From Archilochus colubris (taxonomy: Eukaryota; Chordata; Aves; Apodiformes; Trochilidae), in contig CM041084.1 of assembly GCA_023079485.1 (NCBI GenBank), positions 19,062,609 to 19,126,608 of the forward strand: 64,000 nt of DNA. Reading direction: 5' to 3'. The notes beneath the pieces are model-generated. The model was not told where the DNA came from. It did not search any database and was given only the letters and a program-made list of their open reading frames with translations. Of the stretch, positions 41,401-57,060 are shown in pieces. The first letter of the stretch is position 1. Each line of letters opens with the position of its first letter. The position numbers and the translations under genes are program-made.

Positions 41401-42378
41401 AAGGCAGAATTAAATGATGACAGAGGATTTAGAATATTCTGGAGTGGAAAAAATGCAATTATCCCATTTCTAAATTCCTTTTTTTTTCTGTCTCAGAATG
41501 AAAAGAACATTGATAAATCCTCCCCACAAAAGCACTGTGGCTCTGGAGGAAGTTTTCATCACTGCTGTAAGAGCAAGCATCCTAAACCATCATAGCAGAG
41601 ACCTTGTTTATCCAGGGACATGACATAGTTGCATACAACTCTAGGGAACCTCATGATTAATGAGGTGGCCCATTTACTCCTGTCTTCCTAAATGAATAAA
41701 TTTTTCCACTGCATGGCAGTCTACATCATCATTTACATTTATGCAAAATATTATCAATTTAGAGCAGGAGCTTCTATTATCCATATTAGACTCATTTTGC
41801 ACAGGGCTGGACAGTGACACACAGGGCAGGGCATATCATAACCAACAATAGTTGTAACTTGAAAATGTTACCATTTTAATGTCAAAATGAATACATAGTT
41901 CTTGACAAATTTATTTTAAAATTATAAATGGAAGTAGTGTCCCTCCCCACTTCTCTGGGTTTTGCAGTCAGGAACTTCTCTGCAGTGTTTAAAAAGATTC
42001 AGTTTTATTTAAAAAGGTTTCAAAACCAGGAGATAATCAAATGTTTGGACACAATCCTCTATCAAGCACAGCCTGCACTGCACTAACCAGAGAACAACTT
42101 TCATGAAGTGGGAGTTTATTTGAGACCTGTACATAAGATGCAGAAAGAGAGCCAAAGCAAACCTTGCCTCAGCATGTCTTTTATAAGATAAGGAGAGCCA
42201 GGTACATGGGCACATCAGAAGTTTCTTGTCTCTACAAAACTAATCCAGTAGGAATAACCTGCAGTAGTTCTTTTTTCAAGGTGAAAAGAAATCTATATTA
42301 GGTGAAGATAGACTGCTGCTAGTAGAATAACCCAGATCCTCACTGGCTTTCTAGTGAAAAGCAGAGAGAGGATTACAA

Positions 42379-42392
42379 TTTTTTTTTTTTTT
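42379..42392. repeat. Poly-T tract
   Basis: Fourteen consecutive T residues. Confidence 0.8.
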
Positions 42393-43301
42393 ATTTCATT
42401 CAGATACATGGCTTCCACATAGGCATGGACAATGAACATGAAGGCTTACAACTGATCTGTAGCCAATTTTCTCCTACACAACAGTCACATGGTTGATTAC
42501 ATGGTTTTTAATGTAAGGAGGATAACAGAGAGAAGTAAATCTTGAAGAGGAAGTCACACCTTGTATGTAAAACTGAGATTAAAATAACCAAAAATGATAA
42601 GAGATTGTTCTCGTTCCTCAGAGACTTGTGATTATCTGCCTTCCAATTCTCATTTGCATGAAATTCAACAGGAGGTATAGCATCTAGGCTATAGTCCAGT
42701 GGAAGCAAGAAAAAAAAATTAAAGTAAGAATTAAAATTCTGAAACATTTGCAGAATGCAGAACTTGAGACAGCAACATGTTGGTGCATTGAAGACAAACC
42801 AAATGGCCGCAATCAAAACAATTTTATCACCAAACAGACAGAAAACCTGTAGCTCATGGAGCTACAGATAAAAAACAGTTATTTCTTTGAAATATATGAA
42901 CTTTGAAATACATCAGCTGCCAAGAAATGATAGTTGCAGGAAAAAGGTTTATCTTTTAAAAGAGGTTTTTTAAAAAAGGTTATCTTTTAATCTAAAATTA
43001 AATAACAATTGATTCTGGAGTATTCTCAAATAGGCCCAAATTAGGCGAACTAATTAAGAAAAGTAGATCCCATGTTTCAGAATTCACAATGAATTTACAA
43101 GAAAATCAAAAATTTACTAAACCTTCAACACTTACAACCTTACAGCTGGAATCTGGAAGAAGCACATTTGAGCCATGCTGATGGTTTTCAAATCCATCAC
43201 ATGAACATCATTTTTACAATAAAGTGTAATTTTCAGCACAGTAGTGATCTTATAAGCAATATAATGGCATCCTCTTAAATAGATGAACTTTCAAACATTT
43301 T

Positions 43302-43328
43302 CCCCCCTTGCCCTACACCCCCCACCCC
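43302..43328 (-). promoter_or_regulatory. G-run array / potential G-quadruplex downstream of exon B donor
   Basis: On the gene strand this reads GGGGTGGGGGGTGTAGGG followed by CAAGGGGGG: four runs of 3-6 G with loops of 1-4 bases, which fits the usual G-quadruplex pattern. It begins about 75 nt past the GTAAGT donor of exon B. Intronic G-runs near donors are a known class of splicing enhancer bound by hnRNP H/F. Whether it folds or acts here is inference. Confidence 0.6.
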
Positions 43329-43390
43329 TCCAAATGTGGGTAGTTCCTAGTAGGTATAAAGTAATTTGTCTACTTAAATGACATTTTTCA

Positions 43391-46457
<3,067 letters not shown>

Positions 46458-47928
46458 TTAATAAAATGGCAGGTTGAACTAGGCATTGCCAGAGCATTAA
46501 AGAGTCATTTGACAGAAATAAATCCAGGTTTATAATTAATTCAAGTAACAGATAAAATTTCAGGAAAAAGTCTGTGTTGACTGCCAGAAAAGCAAGATCC
46601 AAGGTGAATAATGGAACAACTAATTCAGGAAGCGTATTTTCATACACAAATAAAACCAGAGCAAACTCAAGAACAGTTCCAGTTATGGAAAAAATGCAGA
46701 TATGTAGCATTATCAAAATGAGCAACTTACCACCATGCTTAGTCCATAGTACCTTCTATCTCAAAAAAGTCTGCAACTTATTTTGCAAATTATTACCTCT
46801 TCAACCTAAAGCTGATTTAATAACTCCTATCACACTAGAGTGAGTCTTCTCATAAGTTTCACTTTAGCTTTTGCTTTGCTGGTCAAAACTGACAAACTTT
46901 AAATTGTCTAGAGCTACAGGTAGAGTTTTAAAACTAAGGTTTACATATTACCTGTCCTCTTAAAGTATTTGCCAGATGGTGTCTTATGCTGAAATCTTAG
47001 CTTTTTCTCCTTCTACTAAATGAAGCATATTCCAACAGAAAACATCCCGATTACAAAGAGAATCACAGGATATTAGGAGCCGGATTATTAGAGTTGGCTA
47101 AAAATTTTCTAAAACAAAAATTCTATTTGGAAGCTACTTCATAGAAACTAAAGTCTTTACTGGCAAATGAAACAATATTTGTGCTGGTTAGTGTTTTCTT
47201 TCTTCAGTCATAATGGAGAGTCTCTCTTCCTCTACAGCCCCTTTTACTGTGAAGCCCAAGAGTTCCTTTCTTATGTTTCGTGTCATGGCAATGCAACAGA
47301 TGATGATAAGAGCATATAAATCTCTCTGTACAACTCAATTATGAGATTCCAGAACTAAATACAAACTTGAACAACTGGAATTCCTATCAAGGTAGAAATA
47401 CCATTTTTTAGCCAGCCCCATTTGGTATATATTAAAAAACTATTAATGTGTAAATTAACTTTCTTATGAATAATATCTCCATCCCAGCAGGATGAGACAG
47501 GTTTGTTAGAAGACTTGTTTGATACGATATTGGGAATCTCTAAAAGCATGAAAAAAAAAGCCCAAAAAACAGTTTCTAAAGTGCTTCAGGCATCCTTCTA
47601 CTCCCATTCTCTCCTGAAACACGTTGGTAAATGCTAACTGTTCACAGAACTAGTTCTAGAATTCTTAGGATGCTATAAATAAACAAACAAAAAAGGTGGT
47701 TCTTTGTAATAATCTGGAGGTGAGAGATGTGACCTAAGAAGAAGCCATGTGTGGAAAAATACAACAAAAGATTAAGTTGGAAACATCTGGGATCGACAAA
47801 GGGGTGAGCTAGAGATCTGGCTGCCTTTGATTACTTTAAACCAAACCTATATATTGAAAGGTACAATATTTTAATATCAGGACACCTCCTAATGAATAAA
47901 TTAATTTTAGAATTAAACTAAAATTGGC

Positions 47929-47950
47929 TTTTTTTTTTTTTTTTTTTTTT
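47929..47950. repeat. T22 homopolymer tract
   Basis: Twenty-two consecutive T residues on the plus strand, followed by CTTCCCTGTAG and GTGAG. It could be the reverse complement of an old retrocopy poly-A tail, or a simple microsatellite. Confidence 0.9.
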
Positions 47951-50859
47951 CTTCCCTGTAGGTGAGAGGGATTCTGTCAGTTATGTCTCTATATATGTGG
48001 GGTTTTTTTGCTAATTGATAGAGAGAGGGAAACACCAATTTAAAAAATAAAATCACCCCCACATTCTTACAAGCCATGTATAAACCTATAAACCAGAAGT
48101 TTTGGATTACACAATTTTGGCCGTAATTTGACTCTATTACTCATCATTTTAGGACAGGAAACAGTCCTGCCAAAGCATAGTCCCTTAAATACATTTTAAT
48201 TATTTCCTTTTCTTTTGCTGTCTAGTTCTAAAAGTTAATTCCCTTGAGAAGCATTCCCTCATGCTAAAATACATATAATTTCAAAGAATATTTGTGCTGC
48301 TTATTATCCTTATTTTCATGTGGATATGCATTTTAACACAATCTTGGGTAAGTCTATAGACTTGAAAATACTTCTCAAAAAGATTTTAAAGGCGACATAA
48401 ACAAAACTTTTGAACACATATTAATGCATTAGAATTAGTCCTCATACTTCAGTACTTATTAATTCACTTCACAATGGTCCTATCCTTGATACGATTTCCC
48501 TCTCATGCTTTCATCCCCTTTAAAGTACAAATGTCACCGTTATAACTAATAATGAGGCAGATACAATAGGACATGAAAGGACTTAATTGTGCTGGAACAC
48601 ATGAGTAACTAAATCAGCCCAGGTAATTAGTAACCACAGAGTGTATTCCGAAGTGTTTGCCGGATGCAGCTTTACTTTAGACAAAAAATGGAAAGCAGGA
48701 GGTGGATGATAGCTGGGAAGCAAGCAGGCCTTGCATGAAGATCATTCTAATGAGAACTCCAGTCATGCATTGGAACAACTTGAAAAGAACCACAAAGTCA
48801 TTTCAAATCATTCCAGAGATTCAAAGGCTGAAGCCACTGTTGAGCATGAACATTTTATCATTGCCACTACAACTTAAAGAAAGGAGCAAATGTAAAATTA
48901 ACTTATTCCTGAATGGACTTCCGCAGAAAATTGGCTTATACTATCTGTGACCTAATTTTCTGACAGTGGTAAATGGCCATGGTTGATTCCTTTAGTCAAG
49001 GAAGAATTTTTCAGACCTGCAACTTCCTGAACCACTTAATCTCTCCTTTGTGGGAGGGGTTGGTAGAGCTCTTTTCCAAAACTCTCCACAAGTCCTCTAG
49101 CTGGAAGCATAATACACTCCTAAATACTGGAATGAAGACAAATAGGAAAGAGCGCTCAGCATTTTGTAACTTTCATATGTGTATTTAAATCTAACTAAAA
49201 CTAAGGATGAACTAATGCTAAAACCACTTGTAAATCAGGGAGGATGTACTCTGAGTCCTAATAGCTTACAAATGCACTCACACAGAGTGGAAAACCATAA
49301 ATATATATAACAAATTATATGTGAAAGCACACTTCCACTTGATGAAGGATCTTGATTTTAAACTGCATTTTACATCTGAATTTATCTGTTCCAAAATACA
49401 GTCCGTATCCATAACATATTGGATTTTAAAGTATTAGATTTTCATATAAGATTTAACATACAAGATTGCAACAATCTGCATGCAAGCTTTCTGTGGTTTC
49501 CTTTTACTACTTGTAGCTGTGCACAAAGTCAGTACCTCTTAGAAAGCTTTTTTACAATGTTTGTCGAGTGTGAAGAACAACAAAATAGAGGTTTGAACAC
49601 CACAGGCAATGAGTCCTTTGAAGTTACTTTTGTACTCTATAAATAAATTATAGGATATGGGATAGACAGGCTACATGAAAATGAAACATCAAGGTTAATA
49701 ACTATTTTCTCCCTTCTAAGACCTTGCACGACCAAAAAAACTGAGTCTGATTTTTTGTATGGGACATTATAATGAACTTCTGCATTTTAAAATTTAGATG
49801 AATTACAACATAATTCACTTTAGACTATAATATCATGTAAGAATTGTCTTTAAATATCTGCAACAGCTGGTCATATCTTAAAAGCATCATAACAACACCA
49901 GGGCATAAAGGAACTACACTTCCTTGTGCTTGTGATGAGTAGGATCCATTTTGAAAATATATGTTTTATACGCTCAGTACTCCTGCAAAGGTTTTATGCC
50001 AATTCAGACTTTTACCTGCGTGGTAAGCTGACCTTTGTCAGCTGCCACCTGGCCACCTGGCTGTTCCCTCACTCGAGGCTGATCTCCTCCACAGATGCTT
50101 TGGTGACCTCCTCTCCCTGCTCTCATTTCAGTGTTTGCTGGGTTGTTTTCTCACACTTTTTTCAGTGCCACCAGCTTGGCTGATGGGGTCAGCTGTGTCC
50201 TGCAGTTGGTACATTAGAGATGGCTGTTATGTGCCTGTCAGACACAGGGCAGTCACTCATTAAACTACTTCTAAAGAGGCAGCCACCTCACTACCAAAAC
50301 CTTGCCACAGATCCTTAACACAATCTAAGACTTAACCTAAATTTTTAGAATTGTTTTATATATTACCTACTCATATTTTGTTTTATCAACATTTTCCTAA
50401 TATTCAACAATGACATTATTTACCTGAATGACTGGAATTTCTCGTCAATTATTAAGAGGTTTTTTATTTTAAAATTATTAATTTTCTAGTAGGACATAGG
50501 TGGAAAGTTGCAGTTGAAATAGAGCACTTATAAACCAGTCTTACTCTCAGCAATTGTTAGCTCTTCATCAGGTCAGGTCACTCCCACTGTACAATAATTT
50601 CTGTCTTCTAAAATGGGAAAAATATTCAGGCAAAAAGTAAATGATCTAGAAAAAAAGAATCGTGTCTGCTGAAAATATTAAAAAAATAATAATGGTGCTA
50701 AATAACAGCAATGAAATAAATTGATGCGGGATTACTTCTTTCAAATAGCCATGACATTACTTTCATAACAATCATGTAGAAGTTTGCCTATTCTACACAA
50801 TTATCTTTATTGGTAATAAACACTTGAAACAACACTTCTTTCAACCTGAAATATCAAGT

Positions 50860-51108
50860 TCATAGAATTCATAGAATTCATAGAATCATAGAATTCATAG
50901 AATTAGCCGGGTTGGAAGGGACCTCAGAGATCATCTAGTCCAACCCTTGACCCACCGGAGCAGTTGCTAGACCATGGCACTGAGTGCCACATCCAGTCTT
51001 TTTTTAAATGTCTCCAGTGACGGAGAATCTACCACCTCCCCGGGCAGTCCATTCCATAGCCTAATCACCCTCTCCGTGAAGAAATTCTTTCTAATATCTA
51101 ACCTAAAG
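50860..51108 (-). mobile_element. Young CR1 LINE 3' fragment, 5'-truncated
   Basis: The minus strand carries a CR1 3' end in the same orientation as PLXDC2. Its coding remnant includes [14 protein letters not shown] sequence and [14 protein letters not shown], followed by the 3' untranslated region and TTCCAACCC. It differs from the overlapping part of the 54717-55442 element at only about two positions, so both copies are young and from the same subfamily. The tail at 50860-50904 is made mostly of nine-base CATAGAATT units instead of the usual eight-base unit. Truncation falls near 51108. Confidence 0.93.
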
Positions 51109-54100
51109 TAATGCATTTGACAAGAATAGGAATGCTCAAAAGCAACTTGTATAGCTGCCAACAAGAAGTTTGACACAGGCCTCAAAAAAACCCTAATTAT
51201 CTTTCCGTTCTATCAATAAATCTGAAGAATTCGAGAACTTGACTGAACAGCAGGTAACTTCTACAGACCAACACTTCTTATCAGCTGTTTTTGCCACCAT
51301 GGTACAAGTTGTCTCATGTATCTTTTGAACCGCAGCATTCATGTTTTAGGTGCAGACAACAATATTGCTTTCATGGTCTACAAAGCCTAATGTGGTTCAA
51401 AGGCAACTTCCCTTCCACATCAGTTGACATCTGGCGTGTGTCAGAGTCCCCAGTGAAGGCTTTTTCTGCCACACAATGTGTGAAGATGTGGACTCATATG
51501 GAAGCAAAAGACACACCATGTACATTTTTCTCGACACAGCTTACCTAATTCCAGTACAGAGAAATGAAAAGAAGTTATTTGGAATGTGAGACCAAATGCA
51601 AATTATGCATTAAAAAAACATGACCGAAGTCGTACAAGAATGTGGAGTATGGAACAACAACAAACCTGGCCATCTCATACATAATATTGAACACAGAAAG
51701 AAATAAGACTGCTTTGGAAAAAATAAATACTTTTTCTTATCAGGCAGCTAATGTTAAGTAAAACCATATGCTAAAACCCTTATAATGCAACAGGCTGTGG
51801 TTATTTAGCTGGAAAAGGAATTGCCTGCCAGCAGTGGCTGAACAATGAAAGGTTTTGCATGAGAGAGACTGTCACCGGGCAAAGGCAGAGCTGCCACTCG
51901 AGCTCACAGTTCAGTGAGGGTTTACTTGACTGCTCTTGCAGCATATAAACTAGGGGCAAAATAGCAAAGCAGCTTCCAAAAAATAGAACTAAGAGGAAAG
52001 TGGTTTTCCCTAAGAGGGTAGGCTCCAATCCAAATCACCCAAGGGAAAGCCTCGATTTCAGCTTGTGTATTCACATATGCAGTAAGCTTTGTAGAGATAT
52101 AAAAACACAGTCACATACATCATGAAATATCTTGCTGCACAAAGGAATAATTCCTTTCATTTCACCCTGTTCATTTGCTTAAGCAGGATGAGAATATGCA
52201 ACTTATGCTGCTCATTTTCCTCCAAAATGCTCTGAAAACTGTTTGTGCAGCCAAGAGAGAAAACTGCAGAGGAACTGGCAGAAGCATCCAAGGTCTCTGG
52301 ATGCTTCTCTTTTGGTTTCAGTACAATCAAAGCCAACTGAGAGGATCTACCCTGGAGCATTTGGTGGTATCTCATGTCACCCCAAATCTACCCCAATGAG
52401 TAGCAGTGCCTCTGCTCTGTCTTTACCATTCTAGACCCAGCACACTGCCTATTTTTAATGGAAATCAGTACAGTAAGTACAGTACTGTACAGATTAAGAT
52501 TTACCACAATTTTCCCAACTTTAACCCCAAACAAGCAACTATACATTGCTGAATAAATAGATAACATTGGGTTCTGTAGTCTAACTTATCTGAGGATCTA
52601 CATGTCCATCCCTGATGAAAAGGACAGTAGGAGAGAAATAATAAAAGATTTTTCTTGGGCTTATTAAAAATCACACCATAACAGCTGTGGGGCTGAGTAA
52701 GTGTTAGTACCTGGTCTCTTTCAAGAAAATTTTGGCCTCCCTAAGACAGAAATAAGCTGCTCACAACTTAGTGGGGGGTAAAAAGTACCACACTGATGTC
52801 TCCATCTGCCTGAGATAGTGTCTTACCAAAGAAAAAAACTTGGGAAGTGGATTACAAATTCTTCCTCTGAGTTCTCCAGCTTGCTGACTCACTGGTATTG
52901 AAAAAAGGTACATTCATTTATCTTGTTAAATTACAGTTTTCCAGAATAGTAGGAAAAACAGATCAAAGATAGGGACTGAGAAGCGGGACATGAGAGTTTA
53001 TATGAATATCCTGTAGGACTGAGGCTCTGATCATAATTTCAGAAATTAAAAAAATTCTCAGATTTAGCACATTCTGAGACAAATACTGTATTTAATTCTG
53101 GCCAACAACATTTCAGCATATATGCATTAGTTTAGTCTTAAAGACCTTTTTAGCATCTTCTGGATATTCCTGTTTGTAAGTAGAAAGCTACAAATAAATC
53201 AAATAGGGAAATCAGAGTATCGTTTGTTAGCGTTTTTACCTATGGAGCCCAGATTTAAGTAGTGAAATAAGAGCTAGTAAAACATAGCTGCACCTTTGTA
53301 AAGATTACTGGACTGTAGCAACAGCTTCACTAAAGGCAGGAAGGGACCTGCAGCCTCTGTCCTTAGGGCACCCTACTGTGCTCACTCACCCCAATACCTT
53401 GGTCCAGACCCCTAAATGAGCCCAGCTCATCAGGCTCAGCCCACAGGCCTCCCATCCAACATATCTTTTATTTGCCAGACACATATGTACCTACAATAAG
53501 AAATGCTCAAACCAAAAATTAAGCCATTGAAATCTGTCACTGTGCGAACAGCTATTCCTTAATGCACTTTTTCTTTAGTAAGATGGTGAAGAACAAAACA
53601 ATGATTTAGGAAAGTTATGGCCTTGTCGGCCTTCAACAGAAACAGCCAAGCTTTTCCCAGGAAAAAGGTGAGAAAATTTCAGAAGTGTTGTTACTTCGGC
53701 ACGTATAACCATCAGCTGAGATCTGTATGAGATAGAGTACACGAACATAACTCAAGAAGATAGATATTTGTCTTTTCAAAGTGTCAGATAATTTCAATTT
53801 TTTCTACCACTGAAAAATACCACCCTTTAAGCAACTGGCTTTCATGAAGTGCCATGTGTAAATGAGACCATAGAAACTAGACTCCTCCTATAAAAACACT
53901 TCCATACACATTAACACCTCTTCTTGCTAATCTCTCTAATAAACATAATTGTTCTAAGTGGTAGGGAAAGATTCAGCCCTTTTGTTGCAGCTACTCTTCT
54001 CCAGGGTTATAAACATTACTACTTCAGATGCATCTTTTCATTAGATTAGAAGACATTGTTTGGACTGGCACTGTATGAGCATTTTCTTGAAATCGTTATT

Positions 54101-54380
54101 ACATTAGTTTATTGAATTTACCTTAGTGCAATTCTAACCAACACAATTAAATGAACTGCAAAAAGCAGACTAACTCCTCAACCAGTAAGAAAGTATTTGA
54201 GCTTTATGAGTAGGTAAAGTTCTTTCCCTGTCTCTAAAGTTGTCACGCTTTTTTCACTTTTCAAAATATATTTTTTACGTATTTTTATGAATTTATGATC
54301 GTATCTGATACCCTGATATCTAAGTTAGGAAAGGTGAGATCTGTCAAGTTTTCTCTTTGTTTGAAACTCCTGTAGTATAA

Positions 54381-54406
54381 TTTTTTTTCCTTTTTTTTTT
54401 TTTTTT
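54381..54406. repeat. T-rich homopolymer tract
   Basis: Eight T, CC, then sixteen T. Confidence 0.85.
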
Positions 54407-54716
54407 AGTTATTTTAATTGGAACCACTGACAACAGCTTCCAAATTTTGATTTGTATCCTATTTTCTTGAATTTTATATTTCCTGTTCTCCATCCTGTTG
54501 TTTCCAACATATAATTTACTTTCAATTTTACGTTTCTTTGCTCTTCTCAGCAGTAACATTAAATAACTGATTAACCTCTTTTCATTTCCAGAATTAAACT
54601 ACAAAAGGACTCAAAAGGCTCTTACATTTGATGGAAAAATTGAAAGATGTATTATCAGGAAAATAAAACATATAGGGTATGGTGTTGTTCACATGCTTAT
54701 TTGTGAGTAAGCATTT

Positions 54717-55442
54717 ATGCAGCACTACAGGCTGGGGACAGAGTGGCTGGAGAGCAGCCAGGCAGAAAGGGACCTGGGAGTCTGCATTGACAAGAAACTG
54801 AACATGAGCCAGCAGTGTGCCCAGGTAGCCAAGAAGGCCAATGGCATCCTGGCCTGTATCAGAAACAGCGTCACCAGCAGGTCCAGGGAGGTGATTCTGC
54901 CCTGTACTCAGCGCTGGTGAGGCCACACCTGAGTACTGTGTCCAGTTCTGGGCCCCTCAGTTTAAGAAGGATGTAGAGGTCCTGGAACAGGTCCAAAGGA
55001 GGGCAACCAGGCTGGTGAAGGGACTCGAGCACAGGCCCTATGAGGAGAGGCTGAGAGAGCTGGGGCTGTTCAGCCTGAAGAAGAGGAGGCTCAGGGGAGA
55101 CCTCATTGCTGCCTACAACTACCTGAAAGGAGGCTGTAGCGAGGTGGGAACTGGACTCTTTTCACAGACGACCTTCAACAAGACAAGAGGACACAGTCTT
55201 AAGTTGTGCCAGGGGAGGTTTAGGTTAGATATTAGAAAGAATTTCTTCACGGAGAGGGTGATTAGGCTATGGAATGGACTGCCCGGTGAGGTGGTAGATT
55301 CTCCGTCCCTGGAGACATTTAAAAAAAGACTGGATGTGGCACTCAGTGCCATGGTCTAGCAACTGCTCCGGTGGGTCAAGGGTTGGACTAGATGATCTCT
55401 GAGGTCCCTTCCAACCCGGCTAATTCTATGATTCTATGATTC
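54717..55442 (+). mobile_element. Young CR1 LINE 3' fragment with ORF2 C-terminal remnant
   Basis: About 725 bp of CR1 in plus orientation, 5'-truncated within the reverse-transcriptase ORF2. Two open segments survive: 54717-54920, with [13 protein letters not shown] and [13 protein letters not shown], and 55015-55359, with [17 protein letters not shown] and [18 protein letters not shown]. They are in different frames. A single-base loss near 54900 accounts for the shift. The element ends with TTCCAACCC and two to three ATTCTATG tail units. It is antisense to PLXDC2 and is dead because of both truncation and frameshift. Sequence left of 54717 does not continue the CR1 reading. Confidence 0.95.
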
Positions 55443-55997
55443 CTTGCTTTCTTGTAATACTGAAGCTGACAAATACTGCGCAGGTGTATAAAGCACAGCC
55501 CACAAAACTCCAAGCTGTATAGTTTTTAGCTATACTAAAATGTGTTTTCTCTGTTGTTTTCATAATATTTCTATGTCAACAATTTCATGATGAAGCAAAT
55601 TCAAGTACATGTCATGCTATGTAAGCCCCTAAACTATACTGGAATGCTAAATTCTCAAAACAGATAAGTGTCAATCACTTAAACACTGTCCTAGATAGCC
55701 GTAATCATATTTCTTTGATATTCAACTGAACTAAGCTTTAAGTAATGTCATTTATCTCCAGATGGTTAATTTATTGTTATGTCAGTAGAAGGATGTTATC
55801 ATCACTGTAATTGCATGAAGATTACAGTGTAATTAAACAAAAGGATAACAGAAACTCCAGATCCCTCAGACAATCCATGAAAGTTAAATACCTTAATGGG
55901 CTTTCAAGATCAGTGTAAAATTGAACCAATCTCTCATGGTATTTTGTAATTTTTTTTAGCCTTCTGGGGAAAATGAATTAGAGACAGATTATACATC

Positions 55998-56017
55998 TTT
56001 TTTTTTTTTTTTTTTTT
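55998..56017. repeat. T20 homopolymer tract
   Basis: Twenty consecutive T residues. Confidence 0.9.
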
Positions 56018-56729
56018 GGCTTTGCTTCTGCTTGACTAGATTGAATGCACCAACCCATTTCTTCCTTCAGCCTGAAAAGTGGGCTATCTGAAAGCTAAAC
56101 CCCAGAAGGCATAAGTATAACACCACTTCTTAATTGCATAACCTTACAAGGACTTCTTGAATGCCTGTGCATGAGAGAAAAAAGAAAAGCTAGCCAGTAT
56201 CCTCAAACTCTTGGCTGTACTTATATTATGTAGACTATTATGTAGACATTTAAATGACAGAAGATTAGTTTTTCACTATCATTTTTCCTGCTGCTGTGTT
56301 AATACTGAAAGCTTTATCTGGAAACTTGCAATGCATGTTATGGAGGAAATATCAGTAGGTTTCCTAGCTCACTATATTTTCCCTGCTACCGACAGCTGTT
56401 GTGAAAAGTACATGATCTGGTGGAACGTAACCCATTCTGATGAATATCCTAATCAATTCAGCAAAGGGATTTAGAAGATTATGTATCATGAAACTCTTCC
56501 AGTGGAGGCTTTTCTTCTGACACACCATGAGACATCACTTGTCAGGAAGTTAGTAGATATCACTAGTAATTCAGGACCAAGAGAAGCACCTTTATGTAAG
56601 GACACTGATGGACTGCAAACAACTTGCAAATTTAATTGTAACTCTTAATGACTGCAAACTGTGAATATGCTTAAGGTCTGGGAGAAGTAAACTCAAAAGT
56701 TAGTTAGAGTCCAATGAATCGTATCCATT

Positions 56730-57060
56730 CCTGTCTGATCAGGCACATGCTTCCCCCGGGAAAATTCTTGGAGAGAGGCATGAAATATCTACTTGGTGAG
56801 ATACCGCCACATGATAGGTCCCAAGTGCCTCTCAGCTCCAGCCAAACAAAGACCAACACGGTTCGTAGACAGGCTGGAACCAGAGAAAAAAAGGTTGGCA
56901 AGAGGATTATCTCTCTTGGGCTGAATATCTTGGCAGCTGTGTCATTGCAGTAACCTTGGCACTGGTAAGTCTTAGGACGAGGTTTGAATAGAGCTGCTGG
57001 GGGGGAAATATGATTTTTCAGTCTATTTCTGATGTGTCTCTTCCACTGGTTGGGTAAAAT
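56730..57060. other. Unassigned GC-richer block
   Basis: The block stands out from AT-rich surroundings and supports a 124-codon minus-strand open frame (56704-57078) as well as a plus-strand frame (56714-56953). Neither translation shows a family I recognise, and the two overlap in antisense, as expected from composition. It may be an old repeat or a conserved noncoding element. I cannot decide from sequence alone. Confidence 0.3.
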
